64,000 bases of DNA from Stieleria magnilauensis (GTDB taxonomy: Bacteria; Planctomycetota; Planctomycetia; Pirellulales; Pirellulaceae). This document shows positions 44,391-55,700 of this stretch, piece after piece; positions within the stretch are counted from its first letter, which is position 1; each line of letters begins with the position of its first letter. The stretch lies in the NCBI GenBank assembly GCA_007753675.1, contig CP036432.1, positions 3,074,394 through 3,138,393 of the forward strand. The letters run 5' to 3'. Made by a program: the position numbers and the translations under genes. The notes below the pieces were generated by a model. It ran no database searches, had not been told where the DNA came from, and saw nothing but the letters and a program-made list of their open reading frames with translations.

Positions 44391-44930
44391 ATGTCTGCAG
44401 CTCAACGTTTTTTGCCACATTACACCGTCGCTGACTACCAAGCCTGGCAGGGTGACTGGGAACTTTGGCAGGGCATCCCGGTGTCGATGACACCCAGCCC
44501 GTTCGGCCCTCACCAACGAATCGCCAAGAACTTGGTGTTCGAAATTGAGTCTCAAATCCGCAAGCAGCACTGCCGGGCAAACGTGCTTTACGAAATCGAC
44601 TGGATCATTTGCGACGATACCGTGGTACGTCCCGACGTGGTTGTCGTCTGTGGCGACGTCCCCGAAAAACACATCGAAGGCCCGCCCGCGCTCATCGCCG
44701 AAATTCAATCGGGATCAACCGCGATCCGTGACCGCGAAGCAAAACGCGATCTCTACGAACAAAATGGCGTGCGAATTTATCTCCTGGTCGACCCCGATCA
44801 AAATACTGTTGAAGCCTACCAACGGACCCCGACCGGGCAATGGGCTCATGAAGCCATCAACGATCGGATCAACTTCTCAATCTGTGATCATTGCGAACTC
44901 CAGATTGAACGTGATTTGCTTTTCCGCTGA
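44391..44930 (+). CDS. Uma2 family (DUF820) PD-(D/E)XK nuclease-like protein
   Basis: 179 aa from the ATG at 44391; an ATG at 44334 is an alternative. The fold signature is EIDWIICDDTVVRPDVVVVC (acidic D82), then LIAEIQSGSTAIRDREAKRDLY with E104 and K118, and GVRIYLLVDPDQNTVEAY. Uma2 proteins are abundant in cyanobacteria and planctomycetes and resemble restriction-type nucleases, but function is not established. The gene stands between two MITE-like repeats, which suggests a mobile cassette. Confidence 0.85.
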   Translation: MSAAQRFLPHYTVADYQAWQGDWELWQGIPVSMTPSPFGPHQRIAKNLVFEIESQIRKQHCRANVLYEIDWIICDDTVVRPDVVVVCGDVPEKHIEGPPALIAEIQSGSTAIRDREAKRDLYEQNGVRIYLLVDPDQNTVEAYQRTPTGQWAHEAINDRINFSICDHCELQIERDLLFR

Positions 44931-44963
44931 GCTTGATCGAAGGAAAGAACTGGACAGCCCCGA

Positions 44964-45093
44964 AGTCTTTCTCATTTTTTGACCTACAACTCCGCTGCTG
45001 TCGCCCAGAGACGTGACGCAGAACAGGGCGTCACCACCGAACGCTGCGCTCTCGTTGGGGTGATCAGGTCAAAAGATTTGTTGGTCAAAAAAT
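44964..45093. mobile_element. MITE-like element, copy B
   Basis: The same terminal words as copy A (ATTTTTTGACC from 44974 and GGTCAAAAAAT at 45083-45093) enclose an interior about 20 bp shorter, because the duplicated left end is missing. The two copies also share the left flank AGTCTTTCTC and a right flank with ATCGG(G/A)GACA. They flank Uma2 in direct orientation. Confidence 0.65.
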
Positions 45094-45297
45094 CGAAGAG
45101 GCTATCGGGGACAGACCCCGGGCTATCGGGGACAGCTGGGGACAGGGGACCCATGCGACGTATGGGGCACATGGGTCCAATCTGTCCCATTGGTCCTATT
45201 TCCACTGCCGCCCCGCGACCGGCGACTGGCGCCCCGCGATCTGCGAGCGCCGTTGCCGGCATCGCCGGCATCGCCGGCCGGTTTGTTTGGGCGCATG
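45094..45297. other. Non-coding region with GGGGACA repeats and inverted words
   Basis: No gene seen. It holds several GGGGACAG(A)CCCC words and an inverted repeat near 45147-45180 built on GGGACCCAT/ATGGGTCC. After it comes GC-rich sequence with short GCCGGCATC repeats (45255-45280). Confidence 0.4.
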
Positions 45298-45336
45298 AAA
45301 AAACCCTTCGATGGAAATCCATCGAAGGGTTTTTTA
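45298..45336 (-). terminator. Rho-independent terminator of the rRNA unit
   Basis: A 15-bp perfect stem, CCCTTCGATGGA paired with TCCATCGAAGGG plus flanking A/T pairs, with a 2-nt loop. It is followed by T6 on both strands, so it could work in both directions. It lies just downstream of the 5S gene on the minus strand. Confidence 0.88.
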
Positions 45337-45341
45337 AAAAA

Positions 45342-45447
45342 TGGCGAGACCTACTTTCACGCTGGTGGGCACTATCATCGGCTCGGAAAGCTTAACTGCT
45401 GTGTTCGGGATGGGAACAGGTGGGACCTTTCCGATATGGTCGCCAAA
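45342..45447 (-). rRNA. rrf: 5S ribosomal RNA
   Basis: Minus-strand sequence beginning near TTTGGCGACC and ending in GGTCTCGCC, with the 5S core CCGAACACAGCAGTTAAGC and GGTCCCACCTGTTCCCATC typical of bacterial 5S. About 106 nt. The ends are estimated from the complementary terminal stem. It lies about 110 bp downstream of the 23S gene. Confidence 0.95.
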
Positions 45448-45559
45448 GGACCGTGTGAGGGATATTTCGCCCAGCACACGGCCAGTTGTTTGGTAATGGC
45501 AGTTCGTTCGGCTCAAGCGTTATCCGAAGCGACGCATGACAGAATCATGAGTGCGGGAT

Positions 45560-48412
<2,853 letters not shown>

Positions 48413-49083
48413 ACGAAATCCCGAACTCAACACTCGAGTCAACCCGGCCGAAGCCAAGCCAATTCAACGCCAAGAATCGCAATTCGTCGTTGATGCTAAT
48501 CACCATAACGATATCACATGACTGGATTGATCGGTCACAACACTGCATCGCAATGCCACAACGTCTCAACTCAGTATTCGCACAGAATCCTGTCAGATTC
48601 GCTTCTATCTGCCAGCACCGATCACACCAGGCTTAAGGAACCCGATGGACGACACTGGCAACGCTTATTCCGAAGAACTTTGTAGTCGCCGATCAATTCA
48701 AGGAACTGACCGGCAGATTACTGATGCCAATTACCAAACAACCAAATTGTCAAAAATCAGTTCTCCGACTCCACCCCGAGAGGGTGCAATCGAAGGACGC
48801 TGCGTTAGCAGCCGCCCGCCGCAGAACTCTGCGGCGGGCGGTCACTCACGAGCGAGGCGGGAAGATAGAGCCGTCAGCCGTGGCCGTCAACCGTTCTTCA
48901 CAAGAAAACTGACGAAACCTCCAAGAGCCCCGCCGGCGACCGCCGAGACCAGCGGAAAACCCGCAAAAAACGGCACATTTTACCGCCAAACCGGCCAATT
49001 GAGGGACCCGAGACGCTCCAAAAGGACAGCCGCAGCGAGCCTGTGTGCCGACACCTATCAGAAGTTTTCTGACGCCAGGCGAT
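48413..49083. other. Upstream region of the 23S gene, no 16S or tRNA
   Basis: About 670 bp that should include the 23S-5S promoter on the minus strand. No tRNA cloverleaf or 16S 3' end was recognised. A perfect 14-bp hairpin (CCGCCCGCCGCAGA, AC loop, complement) lies at 48812-48841. TTGACA on the minus strand near 48750 is a candidate -35 box without a clear -10. Confidence 0.5.
48812..48841. repeat. Perfect GC-rich hairpin
   Basis: 14-bp arms CCGCCCGCCGCAGA/TCTGCGGCGGGCGG with a 2-base loop. There is no T-tract on either side, so it is not a classic terminator. It may be a dispersed REP-like hairpin or an RNA structure in the rRNA leader. Confidence 0.75.
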
Positions 49084-49428
49084 TCACCAAGCGCGGATCT
49101 CAGGAGGGTGCGGGGGATCATCGGGCGGTGGCTGAGGCGTGACCATGCCATCGACGACACCGTCCTCCGCATCGATCCGATTCATCACCTCCTGAAATTG
49201 CTCCGGCTCGACGAGGCGATTCTCACGCAAGACGGTCAGCAGGGTGCGGCAGAGTAATGCGAGTTCACCGACATGCTGCTCCAGCTGATCGATTCGCTTT
49301 GCTTGCTGATCGACTTGCTGAATGTCGTGAGAGCGTGCGGCGCTGCGTCGCCGGACCGAGCGTTTCAGCTTCTCAATGTCCGCACGCCGCTTGTAATCGC
49401 TATCGAACAGATGGTCCCAAAAATCCAT
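49084..49428 (-). CDS. Hypothetical coiled-coil protein
   Basis: 114 aa from an ATG. It starts MDFWDHLFDSDYKRRADIEKL, then a heptad-rich coiled-coil stretch (residues about 30-70, IQQVDQQAKRIDQLEQHVGEL), and ends in a Pro-rich tail (PQPPPDDPPHPP). There is no signal peptide. The function is unknown. Downstream of it, upstream of 23S, lies the hairpin region. Confidence 0.65.
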   Translation of the reverse strand: MDFWDHLFDSDYKRRADIEKLKRSVRRRSAARSHDIQQVDQQAKRIDQLEQHVGELALLCRTLLTVLRENRLVEPEQFQEVMNRIDAEDGVVDGMVTPQPPPDDPPHPPEIRAW

Positions 49429-49698
49429 GTCGTGCCTCCAACTCCGCTGATCAGGAAAAGGAGAGGGCGAGTCGCTGCCAAAACATCAGGGGCCTATTCT
49501 AGGCCGTCCGCTCGCCGGCCGGGGGCCATTCTGTTCTGGGCATACTGAATGACTCACCGATTTTTCCAATCCTCGCTCGGCCAGCGAGTGATCGCGGAGT
49601 CTTGAGTTTCAGAATTTTCATTTCCGGCTGTCGATTTCCGCATCAGCCATTCGACTCTCTTCCAAAGGCTGATCATCACAACAACATGGAGAAAAAAA
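49429..49698. other. Promoter and leader region of the DGPF/ECF operon
   Basis: 270 bp between a divergent coiled-coil gene and the first DGPF gene. It contains the ECF-type promoter described separately and a good ribosome binding site, GGAG at 49688-49691. No other gene is supported. Confidence 0.5.
49629..49657 (+). promoter_or_regulatory. ECF42-like promoter
   Basis: TGTCGA at 49629-49634, a 17-bp spacer, and CGACTC at 49652-49657. From memory, ECF42-group sigma factors recognise TGTCGA at -35 and a CGA/TC-type -10. It lies 41 bp before the start of the first DGPF gene, whose operon encodes the ECF42-like sigma factor. Confidence 0.6.
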
Positions 49699-50133
49699 AT
49701 GCGAGTCATGGTCATTGTCAAAGCGACCCCCAGTTCGGAAGCAGGCGAATTGCCCAGCGAACAGCTGCTCACCGAAATGGGAAAATTCAATGAGGAACTG
49801 GTCAAAGCCGGCGTCATGCAAGCCGGTGAGGGATTGAAACCCAGCTCAGAAGCCAAACGCGTTCACTTTCGCGGCAGCGATCGCAGCGTGACCGACGGCC
49901 CGTTCGCAGAAACAAAGGAACTGATCGCTGGATACTGGCTGTGGGAAGTCGCTTCGATGGACGAAGCCGTCGAGTGGGTCAAACGCTGCCCCAACCCGAT
50001 GCTGGAAGAATCCGACATCGACATCCGACCGCTGTACGAAATCGAAGACTTTGCCGAAAACGATCCGCAAGGCGAGATACGGGATCAGGAAGACGGATTG
50101 CGTCGCCAAACCGCCAAACCGCCAAACCGCTAA
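49699..50133 (+). CDS. DGPF/YCII-related domain protein 1
   Basis: 144 aa. The domain-defining motif is VTDGPFAETKELIAGYWLWE, with preceding KRVHFRG. It has a small alpha/beta YCII fold. It starts 8 bases after GGAG. The last 20 residues (EDGLRRQTAKPPNR) read into the 8-bp and 7-bp intergenic repeats, so the C-terminus has probably been extended by repeat growth. DGPF proteins are the characteristic partners of ECF42 sigma factors; their biochemical role is not known. Confidence 0.88.
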   Translation: MRVMVIVKATPSSEAGELPSEQLLTEMGKFNEELVKAGVMQAGEGLKPSSEAKRVHFRGSDRSVTDGPFAETKELIAGYWLWEVASMDEAVEWVKRCPNPMLEESDIDIRPLYEIEDFAENDPQGEIRDQEDGLRRQTAKPPNR

Positions 50134-50168
50134 CCGCTAACCGCTAACCGCTAACCGCTAACCGCTAA
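50127..50168. repeat. Six tandem copies of the heptamer CCGCTAA
   Basis: Exact copies at 50127-50168, preceded by about three CCGCCAAA octamers from 50103. The first heptamer supplies the TAA stop of the first DGPF gene. The 7-bp period places TAA in every frame. The second DGPF gene starts at 50173. Confidence 0.92.
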
Positions 50169-50172
50169 ACCA

Positions 50173-50580
50173 ATGAAATACATGCTGCTGATCTATGGCG
50201 ACGAAACGTGCTGGACCGACGACGAACGTCGCGAGTGCATGCTGGAATCGATGGCGATCGCCGATGAACTTCAGCGCCAGGGCAAGCTGATTTCGGCCGA
50301 CCCGCTGCATTCGGTGACGACCGCCACCAGCCTACGCATCCGCAACGGCCAAAAACAGATCACCGATGGGCCGTTCGCGGAAACGACTGAGCAACTCGGA
50401 GGCTATTATCTGATCGACGTCGACGATCTCGATGAAGCGATCGCGATCGCGATCGCTGCTCGGCTGCCGCCGGCGAAACGCGGAACGGTTGAGATCCGAC
50501 CGCTGTTCCCCAAACCCGATGTCGCCGCGGACGCCAACGCCACAAACAAACGTTCCACAGAAACCTTTTCCCGTCCCTAA
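50173..50580 (+). CDS. DGPF/YCII-related domain protein 2
   Basis: 135 aa, MKYMLLIYGDET, a typical YCII start, then the motif QITDGPFAETTEQLGGYYLIDVDDLDEA. It is a paralogue of the preceding gene, 39 bp downstream across the heptamer array. It belongs to the ECF42-type operon. Its start lacks a strong Shine-Dalgarno, unlike gene 1. Confidence 0.88.
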   Translation: MKYMLLIYGDETCWTDDERRECMLESMAIADELQRQGKLISADPLHSVTTATSLRIRNGQKQITDGPFAETTEQLGGYYLIDVDDLDEAIAIAIAARLPPAKRGTVEIRPLFPKPDVAADANATNKRSTETFSRP

Positions 50581-50601
50581 ATCCAATGCTGGAGTCATCC
50601 A

Positions 50602-50979
50602 ATGAGTCGAAATCCTGTCGGCTGGTTCGAAATCTATGTCGAAGACCTCGAACGAGCGAAAGCTTTCTATGAAGCGGTGCTCAACATTGAATTGACACGC
50701 CTCGACACGCCCACCCCTGAACTTCAGATGCTTGCGTTCCCCGCCGATCTGGAAGCCGCCGGCGCCGCGGGTGCGATCGTGAAAGCCGAAGGCTGCACGC
50801 CCAGTGGAAACGGAACGCTCGTCTACTTTTCATGCCAGGACTGTGCCGACGAAGCCTCCCGGGTCGAAGCGGCGGGCGGCAAAATTCACAAACCCAAATT
50901 TTCCATCGGCCCTTACGGCTTCATCGCGCTGGCGGTCGACACCGAAGGCAATGTGATCGGCCTGCATTCACTCAGTTAA
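50602..50979 (+). CDS. VOC family (glyoxalase/bleomycin resistance-like) protein 1
   Basis: 125 aa. The VOC start NPVGWFEIYVEDLERAKAFYEAVLN and the end PYGFIALAVDTEGNVIGLHS are typical of dioxygenase/glyoxalase fold proteins, including the metal-ligand Glu/His positions. It lies 21 bp after the second DGPF gene. The substrate is unknown. Confidence 0.85.
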   Translation: MSRNPVGWFEIYVEDLERAKAFYEAVLNIELTRLDTPTPELQMLAFPADLEAAGAAGAIVKAEGCTPSGNGTLVYFSCQDCADEASRVEAAGGKIHKPKFSIGPYGFIALAVDTEGNVIGLHSLS

Positions 50980-50988
50980 AATCCAAAC

Positions 50989-51468
50989 ATGCAATTCAAG
51001 CAAAAACTCACTCCCTTTCTGTCGTACGTCGACCGCGCCGAAGAAGCGGCGTCGTTTTATGTTTCCCTGCTGCCAGACGGCCAGGTTCTGCGGACCGTCA
51101 AGAATCCCCAGAACGATGCCGTTCTGACGGTGGAGTTTGAGATGGCGGGGATGACGTTTGTGGCGCTCAACGCGGGCCAGGACTGGCAATTCAGTCCCGC
51201 GTTCTCGTTGGCGGTGGCCTGCGAGTCGCAGGAGGAGATCGATCGCTTGTGGGACGGATTGACGGCCGACGGTGGCAGTGAAGTTGCCTGCGGTTGGCTG
51301 CAAGACAAGTTCGGCATGTCGTGGCAAATCGTGCCGTCGCGGCTACAGGAATGGCTCGACAGTGGTGACGCTTCGGCAATCCAGCGGATGTTTCAGTCGC
51401 TCTGGCAGATGAAGAAGCTCGAGATAGAGACGCTTCAAAAAGCCTTCGACGGCAATTCTCTTCCATAG
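50989..51468 (+). CDS. PhnB-like VOC family protein
   Basis: 159 aa. KLTPFLSYVDRAEEAASFYVSLLPDGQVL, then VALNAGQDWQFSPAFSLAVACESQEEIDRLWDGL and CGWLQDKFGMSWQIVP are diagnostic of the PhnB/3-dmu-9 group of VOC proteins. It is 9 bp after the previous VOC gene. Such proteins often accompany DGPF/ECF42 operons. The function is unknown. Confidence 0.88.
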   Translation: MQFKQKLTPFLSYVDRAEEAASFYVSLLPDGQVLRTVKNPQNDAVLTVEFEMAGMTFVALNAGQDWQFSPAFSLAVACESQEEIDRLWDGLTADGGSEVACGWLQDKFGMSWQIVPSRLQEWLDSGDASAIQRMFQSLWQMKKLEIETLQKAFDGNSLP

Positions 51469-51539
51469 CGAACGGGAAATGAGTGAGAGAGGCTTCTATG
51501 ACTTGACGAGCCTGGAAGCCTCTCCCACTTCGAAGAACC

Positions 51540-52598
51540 GTGACTGAAATGAACGCTGCCGAGATTGAATCGATTTATCGAACCGAATCACGCAGGGTGT
51601 TTGCGACTCTGGTTCGGCTACTTCGAGATTTCGACTCGGCCGAAGAAGCGATGCACGATGCCTTTGCCGCGGCGATGAAGCAGTGGCCCGACTGTCACCC
51701 CGCGATTGATCCCAAAGTGCAAGTGCCGCTGACGCTACGGGAAGTGTGCGGCATGACGACGGAAGAAATCGCTCGCGCGTTCCTGGTTCCCCCAGCGACG
51801 ATGGCTCAGCGCATCGTTCGCGGCAAAGCGAAAATTCGCGATGCCGGAATCCCTTATGTGCTCCCCTCTCTTTCGGACATTCCCCAACGCTTGGAGTCCG
51901 TCCTGTCGGTGATCTACCTGGTGTTCAACGAAGGCTATTCCGCATCCAGCGGAGAAAGCCTGACACGGGCCGACCTTTGCGACGAAGCGATTCGTCTGGC
52001 CCGCTTGCTGATGGAATTGCTGCCGGATCCGGAAGTGATGGGATTGCTGGCACTGATGCTGCTTCACGAATCGCGTCGGGCCGCGCGATTGAGCGTCCGG
52101 GGGGACATCATCGTGCTTGAAGATCAGGATCGTCGCCGCTGGGATCGAGAGCTGATCGACGAGGGGGTCCGCTTGGTCGAACAATCGTTGCGATCGAAGC
52201 GTTTCGGCGCATACACGATCCAAGCCGCGATCTCCGCCGTCCACTCCGAAGCCGCGACGGCCGCTGCGACCGACTGGGCGCAGATCGTCGCCTTGTACGA
52301 CGTCCTGATGCGAGCCGATCCATCGCCCGTGGTGGAACTCAATCGTGCCGTGGCGATCGCGATGCGCGACGACGTGGCGACCGGCCTGGCGATCATCGAT
52401 GACATTTTAGAACGCGGAGACTTGCAAGCGTATTATCTGGCCCATTCAGCCCGCGGTGAGTTTCTGCGGCGACTGGGCAAACAACGGGAAGCGAGATGCG
52501 CCTTTGAGCAAGCGTTGGCACTGACAACCCACGATTCCGAACGACGATTCCTACGTGCAAAGCTGGACTCGCTCGGACAGGCAGCGAGCGGTCAATGA
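51540..52598 (+). CDS. ECF42-like RNA polymerase sigma factor with internal in-frame deletion
   Basis: 352 aa from a GTG at 51540 or the ATG at 51549. The N-terminus (ESIYRTESRRVFATLVRLLRDFDSAEEAMHDAFAAAMKQWP) is region 2.1-2.2. Residue 50 runs straight into CHPAIDPKVQVPLTLREVCGMTTEEIARAFL, that is, the linker and region 4. Relatives I know have about 60 more residues here, a stretch beginning like DGVPxNPxAW with TTARxRAIDxLRR, which contains regions 2.3-2.4, and are about 410 aa. The C-terminal TPR-like extension (about 130-352) is complete. The frame is intact, so it may be a real variant protein, a non-functional relic, or an altered regulator. Confidence 0.85.
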   Translation: MTEMNAAEIESIYRTESRRVFATLVRLLRDFDSAEEAMHDAFAAAMKQWPDCHPAIDPKVQVPLTLREVCGMTTEEIARAFLVPPATMAQRIVRGKAKIRDAGIPYVLPSLSDIPQRLESVLSVIYLVFNEGYSASSGESLTRADLCDEAIRLARLLMELLPDPEVMGLLALMLLHESRRAARLSVRGDIIVLEDQDRRRWDRELIDEGVRLVEQSLRSKRFGAYTIQAAISAVHSEAATAAATDWAQIVALYDVLMRADPSPVVELNRAVAIAMRDDVATGLAIIDDILERGDLQAYYLAHSARGEFLRRLGKQREARCAFEQALALTTHDSERRFLRAKLDSLGQAASGQ

Positions 52599-52753
52599 CT
52601 GTCTAGTGCTGCGCCGTCGCCAGACGCCGGCCTCGGCGAGGCGGGGATGGCAGAATGATGGAGTGGCAGAATGATGGGATGGCAGCAGGGAATCCGATGA
52701 CCTTGCTCCAATCTGCCTTGTCTCCTTGTCTCCTTGTCTCCCCAACTGATTAA
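52599..52753. other. Intergenic region with GGCAGAATGATGG repeats and a 9-bp tandem
   Basis: Two copies of GGCAGAATGATGG-like words lie at 52648-52680, related to the repeats flanking gdhA. A 9-bp TTGTCTCCT-type tandem (about three copies) lies at 52718-52743, just before the stop of the giant gene. No gene is present. Confidence 0.55.
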
Positions 52754-55700
52754 TCAGAGAGCCGAAGCTTCCAGCTCCGCTTCGTCCGACTCGACTTTTT
52801 CCCGTTCGCTTTCGCTTTTGTCGAGCATCTCTGCGAGCGAGTCGTCGTCGGCATCGTCGTCATCATCCAGCTCGTCGAGCACCAGCAGCGGATCGACGAA
52901 GCTCCATGCCGGCAGGTGCGCTAGTAAGCTGGTCGCCAACAGACCGCCGCGGACCGTCCACATGACATAACCGACCGAAAGCGCACTTGAGACGCCGGCG
53001 AAGGAACCGGCAAAGATGTAGGGTGTGTTAAAGCCGTCATTGATTTCGCCTTGCATGTCTTCCATGTCGCTCCACAGCAGTTTGCTGTCGAACCGCCCAA
53101 TCCCAAGCACCGATCCGGTCGAACGGATCGAGTCCGAACGACGCAATCGACCTGAGTTGTCGTTTTGCGTCGGAGACGAACTACGGCTTTCGTCATTTCG
53201 CTGCTCAGATTCAGCCTGCTCCGCCAGCCGCTGCGGCACCACGCTGATCGTCAGAATTTCTTCGGCGTTGGTTTGGACCACGCCTCGCCCCAGGTCGACC
53301 GACGGCGTGTCCGGTTCTGGAGCAATCGCGGTCACTGGGGTGTACGTTTCATTCTCCGGCTCAGTTTCCTCCTCGCTTTCTTCTTCGGCCGGTGGGTCTT
53401 CGGGGACTTTCTCGGGCTCCGGTTCGGCGCTCGCACTGGCGATGTCGGCCGGACTGATCGGCAACAACACTTCGATCACCACCGTCGCGGGCGCGCTCGT
53501 CGCCGAGCCATCGGTGACGGCGTAAGAAAACGTGACGAATCCGGAGAACGAGGCAACCGGAGTGAATTGAAAGGATCCATCCGCCCCCAACGTCAACGTT
53601 CCAGACGAAGGCCCGCTGACGGGAACGACGCTGATCGCGTTGCCATCGACGTCAAAATCGTTCGCCAACAATCCGCCAGGCCCGACGGTCAACTTGCTGT
53701 CCGGATTCATCGTGAATTGATCTTTCACCGCAACCGGTGCATCGTTGACGCCCAGGATGTTGATGTTGACCGTCTCGGTGGTCGAAACGATCAAATCACT
53801 CGCGTTGAGTGAAAGCGTGTCGACGCCGTTGACATTCGGGTTGCCCAGGTACGTCAGCCCATTGGCGGCGGCCAGCGTTGTGTTCAATTGGGCCAGCGTC
53901 GCGGTGACGGTTACCGACGAACTGCCATTGCCGACGATGCCCGACGCGGTGACGCCACCGGCGACCATAGCGTTCAGGGTCAAGGTCCCGCGAGCGACAT
54001 TCATCGAGAACTTCATCATCCCGGCACCGATGTCGGAATCGCTGACGCTGATTCCGTTGACCGACCAGGGTGTGTCTTCTGACGGCGTCTGCGTGCCCGG
54101 CGCATTGATCGTCGGGGCTGAATTGATCGAGGTGACGTTGATCGTTGCGGTGGCCAAGTTGCTGGCGGAAATGCCATCGTTGGCGACGATGTCGATGACG
54201 CGCGCCGTCGTGTTGGGTGCCACCGATGTATTGAGGTAGCGTATCGATCGCAACACTTGTTGATAATTCGCGACCGAATCGGTTCCCGACAGCGTCAGGG
54301 TTCCACCGGCGTAGGAGGCGGTGATACTGGTTCCGGACGTGTCGGCGGACAAGGATTCACTACTTCCGTCCAACGGATTCGTCAGGGTCGCCGTCAACGA
54401 AGTCAAACTCGCCGAGTCGACGTCGTTGAGATTGGCGTCAGAGAAATCGCTGATTCGAACGGCACCGCCGCCCTCGACGAAGGATGTCTGGAATCCGCCG
54501 CCGCCCTTGCCGCTTGAATCGTCGGCGTCCAGGTCCAACGTGGGGGCGTTGTTGGTCGTCGTGATCGACACGCTGGCCGTTGCGATGTTACTGTTGGCCG
54601 CGCCGTCATTGGCGACAAACTGAATCAACCGCGTCGTCGGGTTGGGGACCAACGAGACGTTGTCGTACCGCACCGTCCGCAACACCTGTTCATAGTTCGC
54701 AACCGAATCAACTCCCGACAACGTCAGCGTTCCGGCCAGGTAGGTCGCGGAGATCGAGGTCCCGCTCGTGTCGGCACTCAGCGATTCGGCGATACCACCG
54801 AGCAAGTTGGTGATGGTGATGGTCAGCGACGAAAGGCTGCCGCTGTCCACGTCGACCAGGTCCGCATCCACGCTGTCAGCGATCAGCACGGCGCCGCCAC
54901 CTTCGATGAACGTCGCGTTATAGTCGGCCCCGGTCGATCCGCTTGAATCGTTGGCATCCAGATCCAGGACAGGGGCGGTGTTGACAGCACTGACGCCCAC
55001 GATTGCAGTCCCGGTGTTGCTGTTGGCGGATCCATCGTTGGCGACGAACTGAATGACGCGCGTCGAGGGGTTGGGCGCTCCGGATGAATTGTGGTACCGA
55101 ATGGTACGGAGGACTTGTTGGTAATTGGCGACGCTGTCGGAACCTGAAAGCGACAGGACGCCTCCGGAGTAGCTGGCCCCGATGCCGGTTCCCGACGTGT
55201 CGGCGGTCAATGTTTCGGCAACCCCATCGAGCAGGTTGGTGATCGTGACGACCAGCGACGTCAGATTGGCGGAGTCAACATCCGTCAGGGCAGCGTCGGC
55301 CGCGTCGGCGATCAAGACAGCTCCACCACCCTCGACGAAGGTTGCCCCATAGTCCGCCCCGCCTTGGCCGCTGGAATCATTCGCGTCCAGGTCCAACGCC
55401 GGAGCATCATTGGTTGCCGTCACGGTGACGTTGGAAACGATTCCAGTATTGGCCGTTCCGTCGCCAACCGAAATGCTCAGCACGCGAGTCGTCGTATTAG
55501 GAGTTTGTGACAGATTTTCGTAACGAATCGTTCGCAAGACCTGCTGGTAGTTGGCGACCGAGTCGGAGTTGGTCAGTGACAACACGCCGGCGGCATAACT
55601 GCCGATGATGCTGGTTCCGGTGGTGTCAAAGGTCAACACCTCGTTGGCACCGTCTTGGATGTTGGTGATGGTGACGGACAACGACGTCAGATTGGTGTTG

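Noticed and set aside
44230-45180. CRISPR-like array
   Set aside because: The repeats here are REP-like palindromes and a two-copy 28-bp tandem, without regular spacers or cas genes.
48887-48976. Possible 29-residue hydrophobic glycine-rich peptide on the minus strand (GTG start)
   Set aside because: It has an upstream TAA right before the start and only a weak purine stretch. Such short frames occur by chance, so it is not annotated.
48413-49083. tRNA or 16S rRNA upstream of 23S
   Set aside because: No acceptor-stem and T-loop pattern or 16S 3' end (anti-Shine-Dalgarno CCTCC context) was seen in this stretch.
48645-49142. Plus-strand 165-codon frame
   Set aside because: It runs through the GC hairpin and antisense to the coiled-coil gene, with low-complexity composition. 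It is probably not coding.
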